DNA of 32,212 nucleotides from an uncultured Bacteroidota bacterium (GTDB taxonomy: Bacteria > Bacteroidota > Bacteroidia > Chitinophagales > LD1). The stretch is from contig CAIXGR010000094.1 in NCBI GenBank assembly GCA_903919075.1, positions 1-32,212 on the forward strand, written 5' to 3'. A model generated the notes under the pieces. That model saw only the letters and a list, made by a program, of their open reading frames with translations. It did not search any database and was not told where the DNA came from. A program made the position numbers and the translations under genes. Of the stretch, positions 8,591 to 17,250 are shown piece by piece. Within the stretch, counting starts at the first letter, position 1; the number at the start of each line of letters is the position of its first letter.

Positions 8591-10909
8591 ATGAAAAAAA
8601 TAATTGCGATAACCATGTTGTGTTGTATTTTTTGGAGTAGGCCTTTCGCTCAAATGAATGAGAATACACCACCGCAAAGCACTAAGTTTTCAAAAACGCT
8701 TTTTTCAAATTTACCGGAGCTTATTCTGCCTGCATTTTCAGCCGAAGAAGCAGCTAGCCTTGATTACAATGACACCAAAAACGGCAGCCTGCCTAAATTT
8801 GCCCGCCATATTGCTATTAACGTAAAACTTAATAATTCAGGTATATGGACTAGCCTGCCAAATGGTAGCAGGGTTTGGAGAATACAAATTACATCGAAAG
8901 GCGCATTGGGACTATTACCCTTGTTTGATTCGCTTTATTTACCTGAAGGTTCATCATTGCATGTTTATATACCTGATAAAAAAGAGATATTAGGGGCATA
9001 TACACACGATAACACTCCGAAAACCCGAGCATTTTGCAGCGGCTTAATACATGGTGAAACCTGTATTGTTGAATATTGCGAACCACTATTACAAAAAGGA
9101 AAAGGCATATTAAGCATGGATAAAATGGGCCATGCTTACAGGTGGGTAAACCCTTTAGCAGAAAATGCCGAAAGTATTGACAGTGGCTCGGCAGCATGCG
9201 AAATAAATACTGCCTGCTCAGAAGGCACTAACTGGCAAGACCAGATAAGATCATCGGTCAGGATATTTATTGTTAGCACCAGCGGAGATGGATTGTGTAG
9301 TGGTACGTTAATTAATAATGTTCGCAATGATTGCACTCCGTATATTCTTTCGGCGCAACATTGTACTGAAGGTGGTGTTACGGCAAGCGAATACTCGCAA
9401 TGGAATTTTATTTTCAACAACAACACTTCTACCTGCAATGGCACCACCTGCCCTAGCAATAATATTATTAACGGTTGCAAAAAAATAGCGGATAGTGAGG
9501 ATAATGCCGGTGCCCGCGGTTCTGATTTTCTTCTATTAAAACTAAATTCAATACCATCATCTGGCTATCACGTATTTTATTCAGGCTGGACCAATACTAA
9601 TGCACCAGCAACCTCAGGGGTTTCTATTCATCACCCAAAGGGCGATTGCTCAAAAATATGTACTTATTCAAATGCTGCTGTTTCAGCGTCGTGGGGCGAT
9701 ACAGCAACCGGAACACATTGGCAAGTAACATGGGCAAGTGGTGTTACCGAACCCGGCTCATCAGGCTCGGCCTTATATAATCAACAAAAACTTGTTGTAG
9801 GGCACCTTACCGGAGGTAGCACTTGTTGTGTTACCGGACAATGCGGCCTATACACCGGGCCCAATAATCCTGACTTGTACGGCAAAATTGCTTTCGACTG
9901 GCTTTTAAACGGCGTAAATCCATCAGTTCAATTGCAACCCTGGCTTGATCCTGATACAACAGGGGCCATATCATGGCCGGGTATTAATCCACCATGTGGG
10001 AGCTCTTTGCAAAACGATGCGGGAATTCAATCGGTAAGCATTCCAAATGGCGACGTTTGTTCGCAAACTTTTATACCTGTAGTAACTATTAGAAACTTTG
10101 GCGCAAATACCCTTACCTCAGTAAAAATTAATTATACAATTGATGGTGGAAACTTGAATACTTATACCCCAAGTATCAGTTTAACTGGTGGAGGAAGTGT
10201 TACCATCAGCCTACCCAGCATTACACTTACTACAGGAAGCCATAGTTTTGCAATTTTAACTGCCAAGCCTAATGGTGCAACTGATGCTGACCCATCAAAT
10301 GATTTTATTAGCACAAATTTTTATATCAATCCACCATCCGGTAACCTGGTTTTAAATCTTTCAACAGATAATAAGGGTAGCCAAACCACATGGGAGGTTA
10401 CCGATGCGGGGAGCAACGTAGTTGCTTCGGGTGGACCTTATGCAGATTTTTTGGGCGGAGAATCATTTCAAATTCCGCTATGTTTACGTACTGGTTGCTA
10501 TACCTTCACTATTTTTGATGCCAACAACAACGGAATGAATAATGGCGAACAAGGAGATTTTACGCTAACCGGATTAACCGGGTCACAGGTATACGCCAGT
10601 TTAACCCACGCCGCCTTTGGGAGTCAGGAATCGCACAGTTTTTGTATTGATGCATCGGGAATAGAGGAAATTAATAGCCTATATTTAACCGTTATTCCCA
10701 ACCCGTCAACCGGCACATTCAAAATAGGGTTTGATAATAACGAGCAAAAAATGATACATATTTATGATGCTTTGGGTAGAGTTGTTTTTGGTAAAGAATT
10801 TTATGATAAGAATATAACTCTTGACCTTTCGCAGTTTGGAAAAGGCATTTATGTTTTAAAAGCTGAAACCAGCACCGGAAAAACGACCAAGAAACTTGTT
10901 ATAGACTAA
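8591..10909 (+). CDS. T9SS-secreted lysyl-endopeptidase-like serine protease (paralogue 1)
   Basis: A 772-residue secreted serine protease. Signal peptide at 1-21 (ends PFAQ), a propeptide to about 200, a trypsin-fold domain at about 203-455, a beta-sandwich linker, and a C-terminal type IX secretion sorting domain from about 700 (VIPNPSTGTFKIG... GKGIYVLKAE... KKLVID). The catalytic triad is visible: His257 in SAQHC, Asp312 in GSDFLLL and Ser391 in EPGSSGS. The domain closely follows Achromobacter/Lysobacter lysyl endopeptidase (mature start CxIxxxCSEG, VTEPGSSGS). Asp428 in PDLYGK sits where the API specificity residue Asp225 does, and Trp368 aligns with API Trp169, so cleavage after lysine is predicted; API His210 is replaced by Thr. 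The protein should be anchored on or released from the cell surface. Its stop codon overlaps the next start (TAATG). Confidence 0.9.
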   Translation: MKKIIAITMLCCIFWSRPFAQMNENTPPQSTKFSKTLFSNLPELILPAFSAEEAASLDYNDTKNGSLPKFARHIAINVKLNNSGIWTSLPNGSRVWRIQITSKGALGLLPLFDSLYLPEGSSLHVYIPDKKEILGAYTHDNTPKTRAFCSGLIHGETCIVEYCEPLLQKGKGILSMDKMGHAYRWVNPLAENAESIDSGSAACEINTACSEGTNWQDQIRSSVRIFIVSTSGDGLCSGTLINNVRNDCTPYILSAQHCTEGGVTASEYSQWNFIFNNNTSTCNGTTCPSNNIINGCKKIADSEDNAGARGSDFLLLKLNSIPSSGYHVFYSGWTNTNAPATSGVSIHHPKGDCSKICTYSNAAVSASWGDTATGTHWQVTWASGVTEPGSSGSALYNQQKLVVGHLTGGSTCCVTGQCGLYTGPNNPDLYGKIAFDWLLNGVNPSVQLQPWLDPDTTGAISWPGINPPCGSSLQNDAGIQSVSIPNGDVCSQTFIPVVTIRNFGANTLTSVKINYTIDGGNLNTYTPSISLTGGGSVTISLPSITLTTGSHSFAILTAKPNGATDADPSNDFISTNFYINPPSGNLVLNLSTDNKGSQTTWEVTDAGSNVVASGGPYADFLGGESFQIPLCLRTGCYTFTIFDANNNGMNNGEQGDFTLTGLTGSQVYASLTHAAFGSQESHSFCIDASGIEEINSLYLTVIPNPSTGTFKIGFDNNEQKMIHIYDALGRVVFGKEFYDKNITLDLSQFGKGIYVLKAETSTGKTTKKLVID

Positions 10910-11409
10910 TGATGAAAAAATACATATTTATTATCACTATTTTTTTGCCTTTTACTGTTTTCATTTTTTCATTTAAAATGTATAGGCAGGGGAAAACCAA
11001 TCAGGCTTCGGCTATTATTACCAGCCAAAAATTCCATAAGCCGGTTAGAGATAAACAGTTTTTTGCGGCCACCACTGAAATAATACCCATTGATACTGCA
11101 TTTGTGAGTAAAGATAGTTTGCACATTATAACCCGAAAAGTTTCGGGCTGTGATGCAGAGAATTTTAAATTGGTATGGAGCGGTAATATGGTTAAATCTT
11201 CACCCCCGCAAACTGCCGTTCGGTTATTTAAAGTAGCTGATATAGAGTGTAGTGAAAAGCATAAGTTTCACTTGGTTTACAATATTACACCGCTAAAATT
11301 GAAGCAAGATTCAATTGCCAATAAAGTTACTACCGTACATCTTGGGGGCTGGAAAGAACCGCTTAAATACGAATTTGATTCACTTCCGGGCAGGCAACAT
11401 AAAAACTGA
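10909..11409 (+). CDS. Small membrane-anchored/exported protein coupled to the protease
   Basis: A 166-residue protein of unrecognised family. The N-terminus (KKYIFIITIFLPFTVFIFSF) is a hydrophobic export signal or membrane anchor without an obvious signal-peptidase site or lipobox, so the bulk is expected outside the cytoplasm. The exported part has only two cysteines, Cys81 (VSGCDAENFKLVW) and Cys114 (DIECSEKHKFHLVYNI), each next to a strand-like segment, which suggests one disulfide-linked beta-sandwich. The start codon overlaps the upstream protease stop by one base, and the second protease begins 13 bp downstream. Translational coupling between two proteases suggests a role with them, such as inhibitor, chaperone or surface partner; that is inference only. 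Confidence 0.7.
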   Translation: MMKKYIFIITIFLPFTVFIFSFKMYRQGKTNQASAIITSQKFHKPVRDKQFFAATTEIIPIDTAFVSKDSLHIITRKVSGCDAENFKLVWSGNMVKSSPPQTAVRLFKVADIECSEKHKFHLVYNITPLKLKQDSIANKVTTVHLGGWKEPLKYEFDSLPGRQHKN

Positions 11410-11422
11410 TTAACTTTACAGA

Positions 11423-13765
11423 ATGAAAAACATTGCGATAACTATTTTTCTGGTTACCATTTTCAATCTTTCTTTCTCGCAAACGGATAGTCATTTGCAG
11501 CCTAAAAGCAATGAGTTTTCTAAAACTCTTTTTACTAACCTATCTGAGTTCGTTCTTCCAACATTTTCATATGAAGAAGCAACAAAACTTGATGATATAG
11601 ATGTACAAAATGGAACAGTGCCTAAATTTGCCCGTAATATTTCAACTAATATAAAGCTTACAAATTCGGGAACCTGGACTGAACTAGCTGATGGTAGCCG
11701 GATTTGGCAAATTAAGATTACCTCGAAGGGGGCATTAGCGTTAGTTCCACTGTTTGATGCTTTATTTATTCCCGAAGGCGCAACGTTGCATGTTTATATG
11801 CCCGGAAAAGAAGAAGTAATTGGAGCGTACACACATATTAACACACCAGATACCCGCGCTTTTTGCAGTGGAATAATACACGGCGAAACCTGTATTATTG
11901 AATATTATGAGCCACTAATTCAAAAAAACAAAGGGATATTAAGTATCAACAAAATTGGCCATGCTTACCGGTGGGTGAATAAATCAGTGCAAGATATTGA
12001 TAGTACTTCGGGAACGTGTGAAGTAAATGTTGTTTGCAGTGAAGGAAATAATTGGCGCGACCAAATAAGATCTGTAGTAAAAATAATAACTGTATCAGGC
12101 CCCGATTCCGCCAGTGGCGAAGGATTTTGTAGTGGTTCTTTATTGAACAATGTTAGAAAAGATTGCACTCCTTATATTCTTTCAGCGCAACACTGTGCCG
12201 AAAATGGCGTAAGCGCAGCGGAGTATAATCAATGGCAGTTTATTTTTAACTACCAGGCTTCTACCTGTAATGGGAACACCGGCCCCAGCAGCGATATTAT
12301 GAATGGCTGCAAGAAAGTTGCAGATAGCAAAGATGTCGGAAGCCAAGGGGGGTCTGACTTTCTATTGTTACAACTTAATTCTAATGTTCCACTTAGCTAC
12401 AATGCTTTTTATGCTGGTTGGAATCATATTAACGCCATTCCTGACTCAGGCGTTGGGATATCGCATCCGAAGGCCGATCTTAAAAAAATATCTACATATA
12501 CTTCTCCGGCAGTCTCTTCAGTTTGGGGCAGCGACACTGTTGGCGATACACACTGGGAAGTTGTATGGGCGACAACCCAAAACGGCCATGGAGTAACGGA
12601 GCCGGGCTCTTCGGGCTCGCCTTTATTTAATGAGCAGAATCTTATAGTGGGGCACCTTACCGGTGGCAATTCGTGTTGCACATTTGGTGGATGTGGCAAC
12701 AGTCAAAGCAGTCCAAATGGTCAGGATTTTTATGGGAAACTTTCTTTCGATTGGAACTTAAACGGAATTATTAACTCGGTACAGTTGCAACCCTGGTTAG
12801 ACCCTGACAATATGGGGGGTGACACTTTAATGGGTATGAACGCTCCATGTGGGGGCGCAATGCAAAACGATGCAGGAATACAGGCAGTAAGTATTCCCAC
12901 CGGTAATCTTTGCTCACGTAGCTTTACGCCGGTTGTTACTTTCCGAAATTTTGGAAGCAATACATTAAACTACCTAGTACTTGCCTATTCAGTTGATGGT
13001 AATAATCCTTTGCCCTACTTTCCGCCGCAGGACAGCCTTATAGCCGGAACTACCAGAACTGTAAGTTTTCCGGAAATGACAGTTGCGAACGGCAGCCACA
13101 CTTTTACAGTTTATACTTTTAACCCCAACCATGCAAATGATACCAACCATGCAAATGATACCATAACCACTAGTTTTTATGTTTCGGAACCAGCAGCACA
13201 GGTGGTTTTAAATCTTACTACTGATAATCAGGGTAGCCAGATATATTGGCAACTTATGGATAGCACCGGTTATATGCAAGCCTCGGGAGGGCCTTATGCC
13301 AATTATATTGGCGGGCACCTATATACATACCAACTATGCCTGCCACCCAGCTGTTTTACATTTACCATTTTCGCATCCGATCAAAATGGAATTACACATG
13401 GCATTAACGGTGATTTTCAACTTACCGGTGTTAACGGCTCACCGGTTTATGCAAGCCTTACTAACCCGTCGTTTGGCAGTGAAGAAGTGCACACTTTTTG
13501 CATTGGCACAACGGGTATAGAGCAAATTGAGACCTCGTATTTGAGTGTAATTCCAAACCCATCGACCGGTGTTTTTAATATAGGACTTGATAATAGTGAG
13601 CAAAAATTGCTGCATGTTTATGACGTTTTAGGCCGTATGGTTTTAGAAAAAGAATTTAATGAGAAAAATACAGTCATTAATCTTTCTTCATTTGGCAAGG
13701 GCATATACATTCTTAAAACCGAAACTAAGCACGGCAGGAATGTTCAAAAACTGGTGGTAGATTAA
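11423..13765 (+). CDS. T9SS-secreted lysyl-endopeptidase-like serine protease (paralogue 2)
   Basis: A 780-residue paralogue of the protease two genes upstream, similar along its whole length including signal peptide (ends SFSQ), propeptide, protease domain, linker and T9SS tail (VIPNPSTGVFNIG ... GKGIYILKTE ... QKLVVD). The triad is His257 (SAQHC), Asp312 (GSDFLLL) and Ser397 (EPGSSGS). Asp435 in QDFYGK corresponds to the Lys-specificity Asp225 of Achromobacter protease I, so the same P1 lysine preference is predicted. Compared with paralogue 1, it has an insertion before the catalytic serine (ATTQNGHGVTEP) and an in-frame 6-residue duplication in the linker. The pair most likely arose by tandem duplication followed by divergence. 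It converges on the HmuY-like gene 36 bp away. Confidence 0.9.
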   Translation: MKNIAITIFLVTIFNLSFSQTDSHLQPKSNEFSKTLFTNLSEFVLPTFSYEEATKLDDIDVQNGTVPKFARNISTNIKLTNSGTWTELADGSRIWQIKITSKGALALVPLFDALFIPEGATLHVYMPGKEEVIGAYTHINTPDTRAFCSGIIHGETCIIEYYEPLIQKNKGILSINKIGHAYRWVNKSVQDIDSTSGTCEVNVVCSEGNNWRDQIRSVVKIITVSGPDSASGEGFCSGSLLNNVRKDCTPYILSAQHCAENGVSAAEYNQWQFIFNYQASTCNGNTGPSSDIMNGCKKVADSKDVGSQGGSDFLLLQLNSNVPLSYNAFYAGWNHINAIPDSGVGISHPKADLKKISTYTSPAVSSVWGSDTVGDTHWEVVWATTQNGHGVTEPGSSGSPLFNEQNLIVGHLTGGNSCCTFGGCGNSQSSPNGQDFYGKLSFDWNLNGIINSVQLQPWLDPDNMGGDTLMGMNAPCGGAMQNDAGIQAVSIPTGNLCSRSFTPVVTFRNFGSNTLNYLVLAYSVDGNNPLPYFPPQDSLIAGTTRTVSFPEMTVANGSHTFTVYTFNPNHANDTNHANDTITTSFYVSEPAAQVVLNLTTDNQGSQIYWQLMDSTGYMQASGGPYANYIGGHLYTYQLCLPPSCFTFTIFASDQNGITHGINGDFQLTGVNGSPVYASLTNPSFGSEEVHTFCIGTTGIEQIETSYLSVIPNPSTGVFNIGLDNSEQKLLHVYDVLGRMVLEKEFNEKNTVINLSSFGKGIYILKTETKHGRNVQKLVVD
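13127..13162 (+). repeat. 18-bp perfect tandem duplication inside protease 2
   Basis: AACCATGCAAATGATACC occurs twice back to back, adding the six residues NHANDT in frame to the linker beta-sandwich. Paralogue 1 does not have it, so it is a recent slippage-type expansion. Confidence 0.9.
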
Positions 13766-13801
13766 GTAGAAGCTCGCCTTACAAATTCTTTGAATTTATA
13801 A

Positions 13802-14824
13802 TTATAGCTGTTGGTATTCGAAACTTGGGTAGCCTTTTACGCCTTGGGGGTTATTAAAGCTAATAAAGTGAAGTTTGTAATAAGTATTAGGACCGGTTTG
13901 GATATAGAAAACATAGTATGATTTAGTGGTATAATTAAACCCAGTCCATCTTTTCCATTCATAACCCACTGCATCGCGATTATGTTGAAGTAATGAAGGA
14001 TTAAACTTTGCCATGCTTGCGCTATCGTAATTTACAAGCGAATCTACATATGCCTCTACCTTATAAGGATTGTGCAATACCCCTTCCACCGGGTAGGGAA
14101 GTAAATAACCGGGTTCGTGAAATACAAAGGTGTAATGCGTAAAACAAAGGTCCCAGGTAGATTTATCGGGTTCAATGCCATCCACAACTTTTCCTTGGTC
14201 CGATAATCCTACATAGCGATAGTTACGGGTAGGATCCTTTGGAACGGTGATAGTACCTGAATCGGAACTTGTAAGAGATGCATATCGGATAGAATACGAA
14301 TTGCCATTAAACCCAAGCACCTGCATTTTTACAAACCCTAATTCCTTGCCAAGTGTATCTCGCCCTAAATTAATTACATATACATTTTGAGCTGAGGTAG
14401 GCAATGTAGTCCACCAATTTCCCAAAGCGCTTGAATCAACATTGTAAGACCCTCTTTCATAATTCCAAAAGAAGGAGTTTAATGTATCATGAACTGTAAC
14501 TGCATTAAAATCGGTTTGATTAGTGTTAAGGGCACACATAAATTTGGCAGTATTAAGCCATATATGAAATTTGTTAGCATCACAATCAAACATTAAATCG
14601 TAGGCAGAGCGGGAATTAGAACTAATAATCTGATTGGTTTCAAGACTGTAAAAAAACTGGTAGGAATAGTTAGGATCCATGTTAATGACATTGGTTTTGC
14701 CTATACCCACATTGCTTGGTGTTTTAAGTGGCTTTTCTTTAAAGCATGATGATAAAGAAAAAGCTGCCAGCCCAATAATTAGGGATAGCTCTATGGTTTG
14801 TATTTTCATTACCCCAAGTTTCAT
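13802..14824 (-). CDS. hmuY: HmuY-like haem-binding lipoprotein
   Basis: A 340-residue outer-membrane lipoprotein. The signal sequence ends in a lipobox (AAFSLSSC, lipidated Cys27; Cys22 if translation starts at the second Met). The C-terminal half carries the HmuY family pattern: SAYDLMFDC early, STWDLCFTHYTFVF in the middle, and the ending YYVFYIQTGPNTYYKLHFIS followed by NPQGVKGYPSFEYQQL. HmuY proteins capture haem from host or environmental haemoproteins and pass it to a TonB-dependent receptor. The start codon overlaps the receptor stop codon (ATGA), so the two are translationally coupled. It is longer than Porphyromonas HmuY (about 215 residues). Haem-ligating histidines cannot be assigned without alignment, so the ligand could be another tetrapyrrole or metal complex. 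Confidence 0.8.
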   Translation of the reverse strand: MKLGVMKIQTIELSLIIGLAAFSLSSCFKEKPLKTPSNVGIGKTNVINMDPNYSYQFFYSLETNQIISSNSRSAYDLMFDCDANKFHIWLNTAKFMCALNTNQTDFNAVTVHDTLNSFFWNYERGSYNVDSSALGNWWTTLPTSAQNVYVINLGRDTLGKELGFVKMQVLGFNGNSYSIRYASLTSSDSGTITVPKDPTRNYRYVGLSDQGKVVDGIEPDKSTWDLCFTHYTFVFHEPGYLLPYPVEGVLHNPYKVEAYVDSLVNYDSASMAKFNPSLLQHNRDAVGYEWKRWTGFNYTTKSYYVFYIQTGPNTYYKLHFISFNNPQGVKGYPSFEYQQL

Positions 14825-17094
14825 TTTGAATAGTTAAATACTAATGTCATAAAAAAGGTTCTGCCCCACCCCATATCATTATCTCCAATGTTATGCCCTA
14901 CACCAGTTACGCCGTTGGTTAATACATTCCGAACGTTTAAAAGGTTTTTGCCACCAACAGTTAACTGAATACGGTCTTTCCAAAAATTTCTTGTTATTGA
15001 TGCACTTAAAATATTATATGGGTTTACTGTTCCTGTTTCGCCGGAATTGGCAGCAAAGGCCGGAGTTAAACCATAATATTTATAGGTAACATTTACACCT
15101 ACCAAAATTTTCGGAATCATATAGCCAGCATTAAAAACAACGTCTGGTGTCCACATTCTTAAATTATAGTTATAAACTAACGAGTCTACCTGGTAACGTG
15201 TTGCTTGTACTGAGGCCTCGGCATGGAAATCTTGCCACCGGTAGGTAATAATTGCGCGGCCACCAAATGTAATGCACCGGGTAAGATTGTCATATTGGTA
15301 ATCTACTCCGGTTCCGCTACCTATATGTCTCCAAGTAATTTCATTTTTAATATTATTATAAAAACCCGATGCGGTAAATGATAGTATATGCTTTTTGATG
15401 GGCTTTGTATACGTAATGGAAGCATTAACGGTATTTCCATCCTCTGGCTTTAAACTGGGGCTTCCGTGCAAGTTATGATTAACATCGACAAGGGTGAGGA
15501 AAAGTTCGTTAATTGAAGGTGCTCTGAAGCCTCTGCCATAGGAAGCCCGAACCGAAAGCTTATCCTTGTAATTATACCTGATATTAAACGAAGGAATGAG
15601 TGGCACCTGAAAGCGCGTATTATAGCTAAACCGTACAGCAGGTTGAATATCAAACCCCTCAAATATGGTAATTCGTGCGCTACCGAAAGTTGCATAGTCG
15701 CCCAATTGTTGTTTGCCACCTTGAATAAAATTATCTGCAGCGTATTCCTGATTAACATCAACACCGAATAAAAAATTAAGCCTGTTTTTCCAGGCAGAAA
15801 GCGTGTAAGTAGCCCGCACTTCTATTTGATGATATCGGGTAGTATCCTGGCCTACTGAATCGCTAGGGTCGTTCAAAGGAATTTCATCCAACGTAATTAA
15901 ATTTTTTTGGTAAGTATTGGTAAAGCGGGTATAACCTGAATAGGCGGCCAATGCATCTAATTGGCCTGCGCCCTTAAACCGGTACATAAATGCCGCAGCT
16001 GCACGCCCCCTGTAAGTTAAATAATGTTCATCAACACCAACATAAGTCCACGATGTATCGCCTGTGGCAAGTGATTTAACCGGGGGGCCCCTATCAATCA
16101 TTAACTCTCTAAAAAATGAGCCAGAGAGTGTAAGGCGGAATCTATCGGCAGCATAAACATATTTGGCATCGGCAAAATACTGCTCGCGGGGTTTCCATAG
16201 TTTAAAGCGAGGGGTATCTACCGGAGAATAACCGCCAAAAAAATTTCTACCGGCACTTAAAAAAAATTGATTCTTCTTGTAAGCAAATCCTGCATCTACT
16301 TCAGCATTATATTGTCCTACACTTTCGTAATATCCCTTCAGATTAATATTAATTTTTTGTGCCTGATGGCTTTTGGTTATAATATTTATAACCCCACCCA
16401 TAGCATCGGTACCATACATAACCGAAAGGGGGCCTTCTACTATTTCAATTCGTTCAACATTATTAATATTAATCGAACTTAAATCAACTGAACCATTTAA
16501 TCTGCCTAAAAGCGGCACCCCATCAACCATTATTTTAACCCCTTCGCCTGATATGCCGTTGATTCCGATATTGCTTCCAAAAACTGCGTCTTGACCAAAA
16601 TCTATATTCAGTTCATTCGACAGAGCTTCATATAAGTTATTTGCTCCTTTAGCTCTTATCGCTTCCGCATCTATTACTTTCACGTCGTAAACCGATTTTT
16701 GAGCACTCTCGGGCTTGTATTGACCGGTTACCACCACATCATTAATTTTTTCGGATTTGATAACAAGGGCGTATATTTTGTTTTCGGGAATGTAGATGGT
16801 ATCGGTAACTGTGTAATAACCCAGTTGAGAAACCTGAACAATTACAGGTTGAACAAAGGCATAGCCAAAGTTTCCCTTAGAGTCGGTAAATCCGCTAACA
16901 TCTTTAGTGGCATTTTCAGCTTTATTGAGGGTAGTAATTTTTACAAGTGCATCGGCAAGGGGTTTCGCATTATCGCTTTTAACCACAGAAATTGAAATAG
17001 AAGTGCCTTGGCTTCCTGGATGGGCATAGGCCGCTAACCCAAAAAATAACGCTGGAATTAATATTTGTAATAAAAAACGCAATTGCAATTTCAT
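14821..17094 (-). CDS. TonB-dependent receptor, probable haem (HmuR-like) transporter
   Basis: A 757-residue outer-membrane receptor. Signal peptide at 1-24 (ends AYAH), a carboxypeptidase-regulatory-like domain at about 32-112, a linking VVVTGQYKPESAQKSVYDV segment that includes the TonB box region, the plug at about 135-240 (GVKIMVDGVPLLGR, IEIVEGPLSVMYGTDAMGGVINI), and a 22-strand barrel ending in aromatic MTLVFNYSK. A FRAP motif is at 523-526 (GRGFRAPSINELF), followed by GSPSLKPE where haem receptors have NPDL/NPNLKPE. FRAP/NPDL boxes are typical of haem receptors such as HmuR but also occur in BtuB-like proteins. Coupling to the HmuY-like gene favours haem. The upstream region carries candidate operator repeats. 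Confidence 0.85.
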   Translation of the reverse strand: MKLQLRFLLQILIPALFFGLAAYAHPGSQGTSISISVVKSDNAKPLADALVKITTLNKAENATKDVSGFTDSKGNFGYAFVQPVIVQVSQLGYYTVTDTIYIPENKIYALVIKSEKINDVVVTGQYKPESAQKSVYDVKVIDAEAIRAKGANNLYEALSNELNIDFGQDAVFGSNIGINGISGEGVKIMVDGVPLLGRLNGSVDLSSININNVERIEIVEGPLSVMYGTDAMGGVINIITKSHQAQKININLKGYYESVGQYNAEVDAGFAYKKNQFFLSAGRNFFGGYSPVDTPRFKLWKPREQYFADAKYVYAADRFRLTLSGSFFRELMIDRGPPVKSLATGDTSWTYVGVDEHYLTYRGRAAAAFMYRFKGAGQLDALAAYSGYTRFTNTYQKNLITLDEIPLNDPSDSVGQDTTRYHQIEVRATYTLSAWKNRLNFLFGVDVNQEYAADNFIQGGKQQLGDYATFGSARITIFEGFDIQPAVRFSYNTRFQVPLIPSFNIRYNYKDKLSVRASYGRGFRAPSINELFLTLVDVNHNLHGSPSLKPEDGNTVNASITYTKPIKKHILSFTASGFYNNIKNEITWRHIGSGTGVDYQYDNLTRCITFGGRAIITYRWQDFHAEASVQATRYQVDSLVYNYNLRMWTPDVVFNAGYMIPKILVGVNVTYKYYGLTPAFAANSGETGTVNPYNILSASITRNFWKDRIQLTVGGKNLLNVRNVLTNGVTGVGHNIGDNDMGWGRTFFMTLVFNYSK

Positions 17095-17140
17095 TATTAA
17101 GCCCCAAAATTACTGTATAAAGGGCTAAGGCATGGCCTCC

Positions 17141-17193
17141 AATTGTCATAGAATTGTCATAATGTATAAAAAGAGAGAATGATATATATCATT
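17141..17193. promoter_or_regulatory. Candidate operators upstream of the haem-uptake operon
   Basis: Two elements lie 47-99 bp upstream of the receptor start. AATTGTCATA is directly repeated at 17141-17150 and 17152-17161, an 11-bp period close to one helical turn. AATGATATATATCATT at 17178-17193 is a perfect palindrome whose AATGAT/ATCATT half-sites resemble a Fur-type box but with a 4-bp instead of 1-bp spacer. Both are consistent with iron- or haem-responsive control; this is inferred. Confidence 0.4.
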
Positions 17194-17250
17194 TGGTGTT
17201 TTCGAATTGATTAAGCCTGTATCTTATTGAATTTAGGATTTTACTTTCTT

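Noticed and set aside
13783-13797. AAATTC-TTT-GAATTT hairpin between the convergent protease and HmuY genes, considered as a terminator
   Set aside because: Six AT-rich pairs and no proper T-run on either strand.
17105-17112. TAATTTTG -7 box (minus strand) just before the TonB receptor gene
   Set aside because: Full match to the consensus, but transcription would start only about 5 nt before the ATG and there is no -33 element at the right distance.
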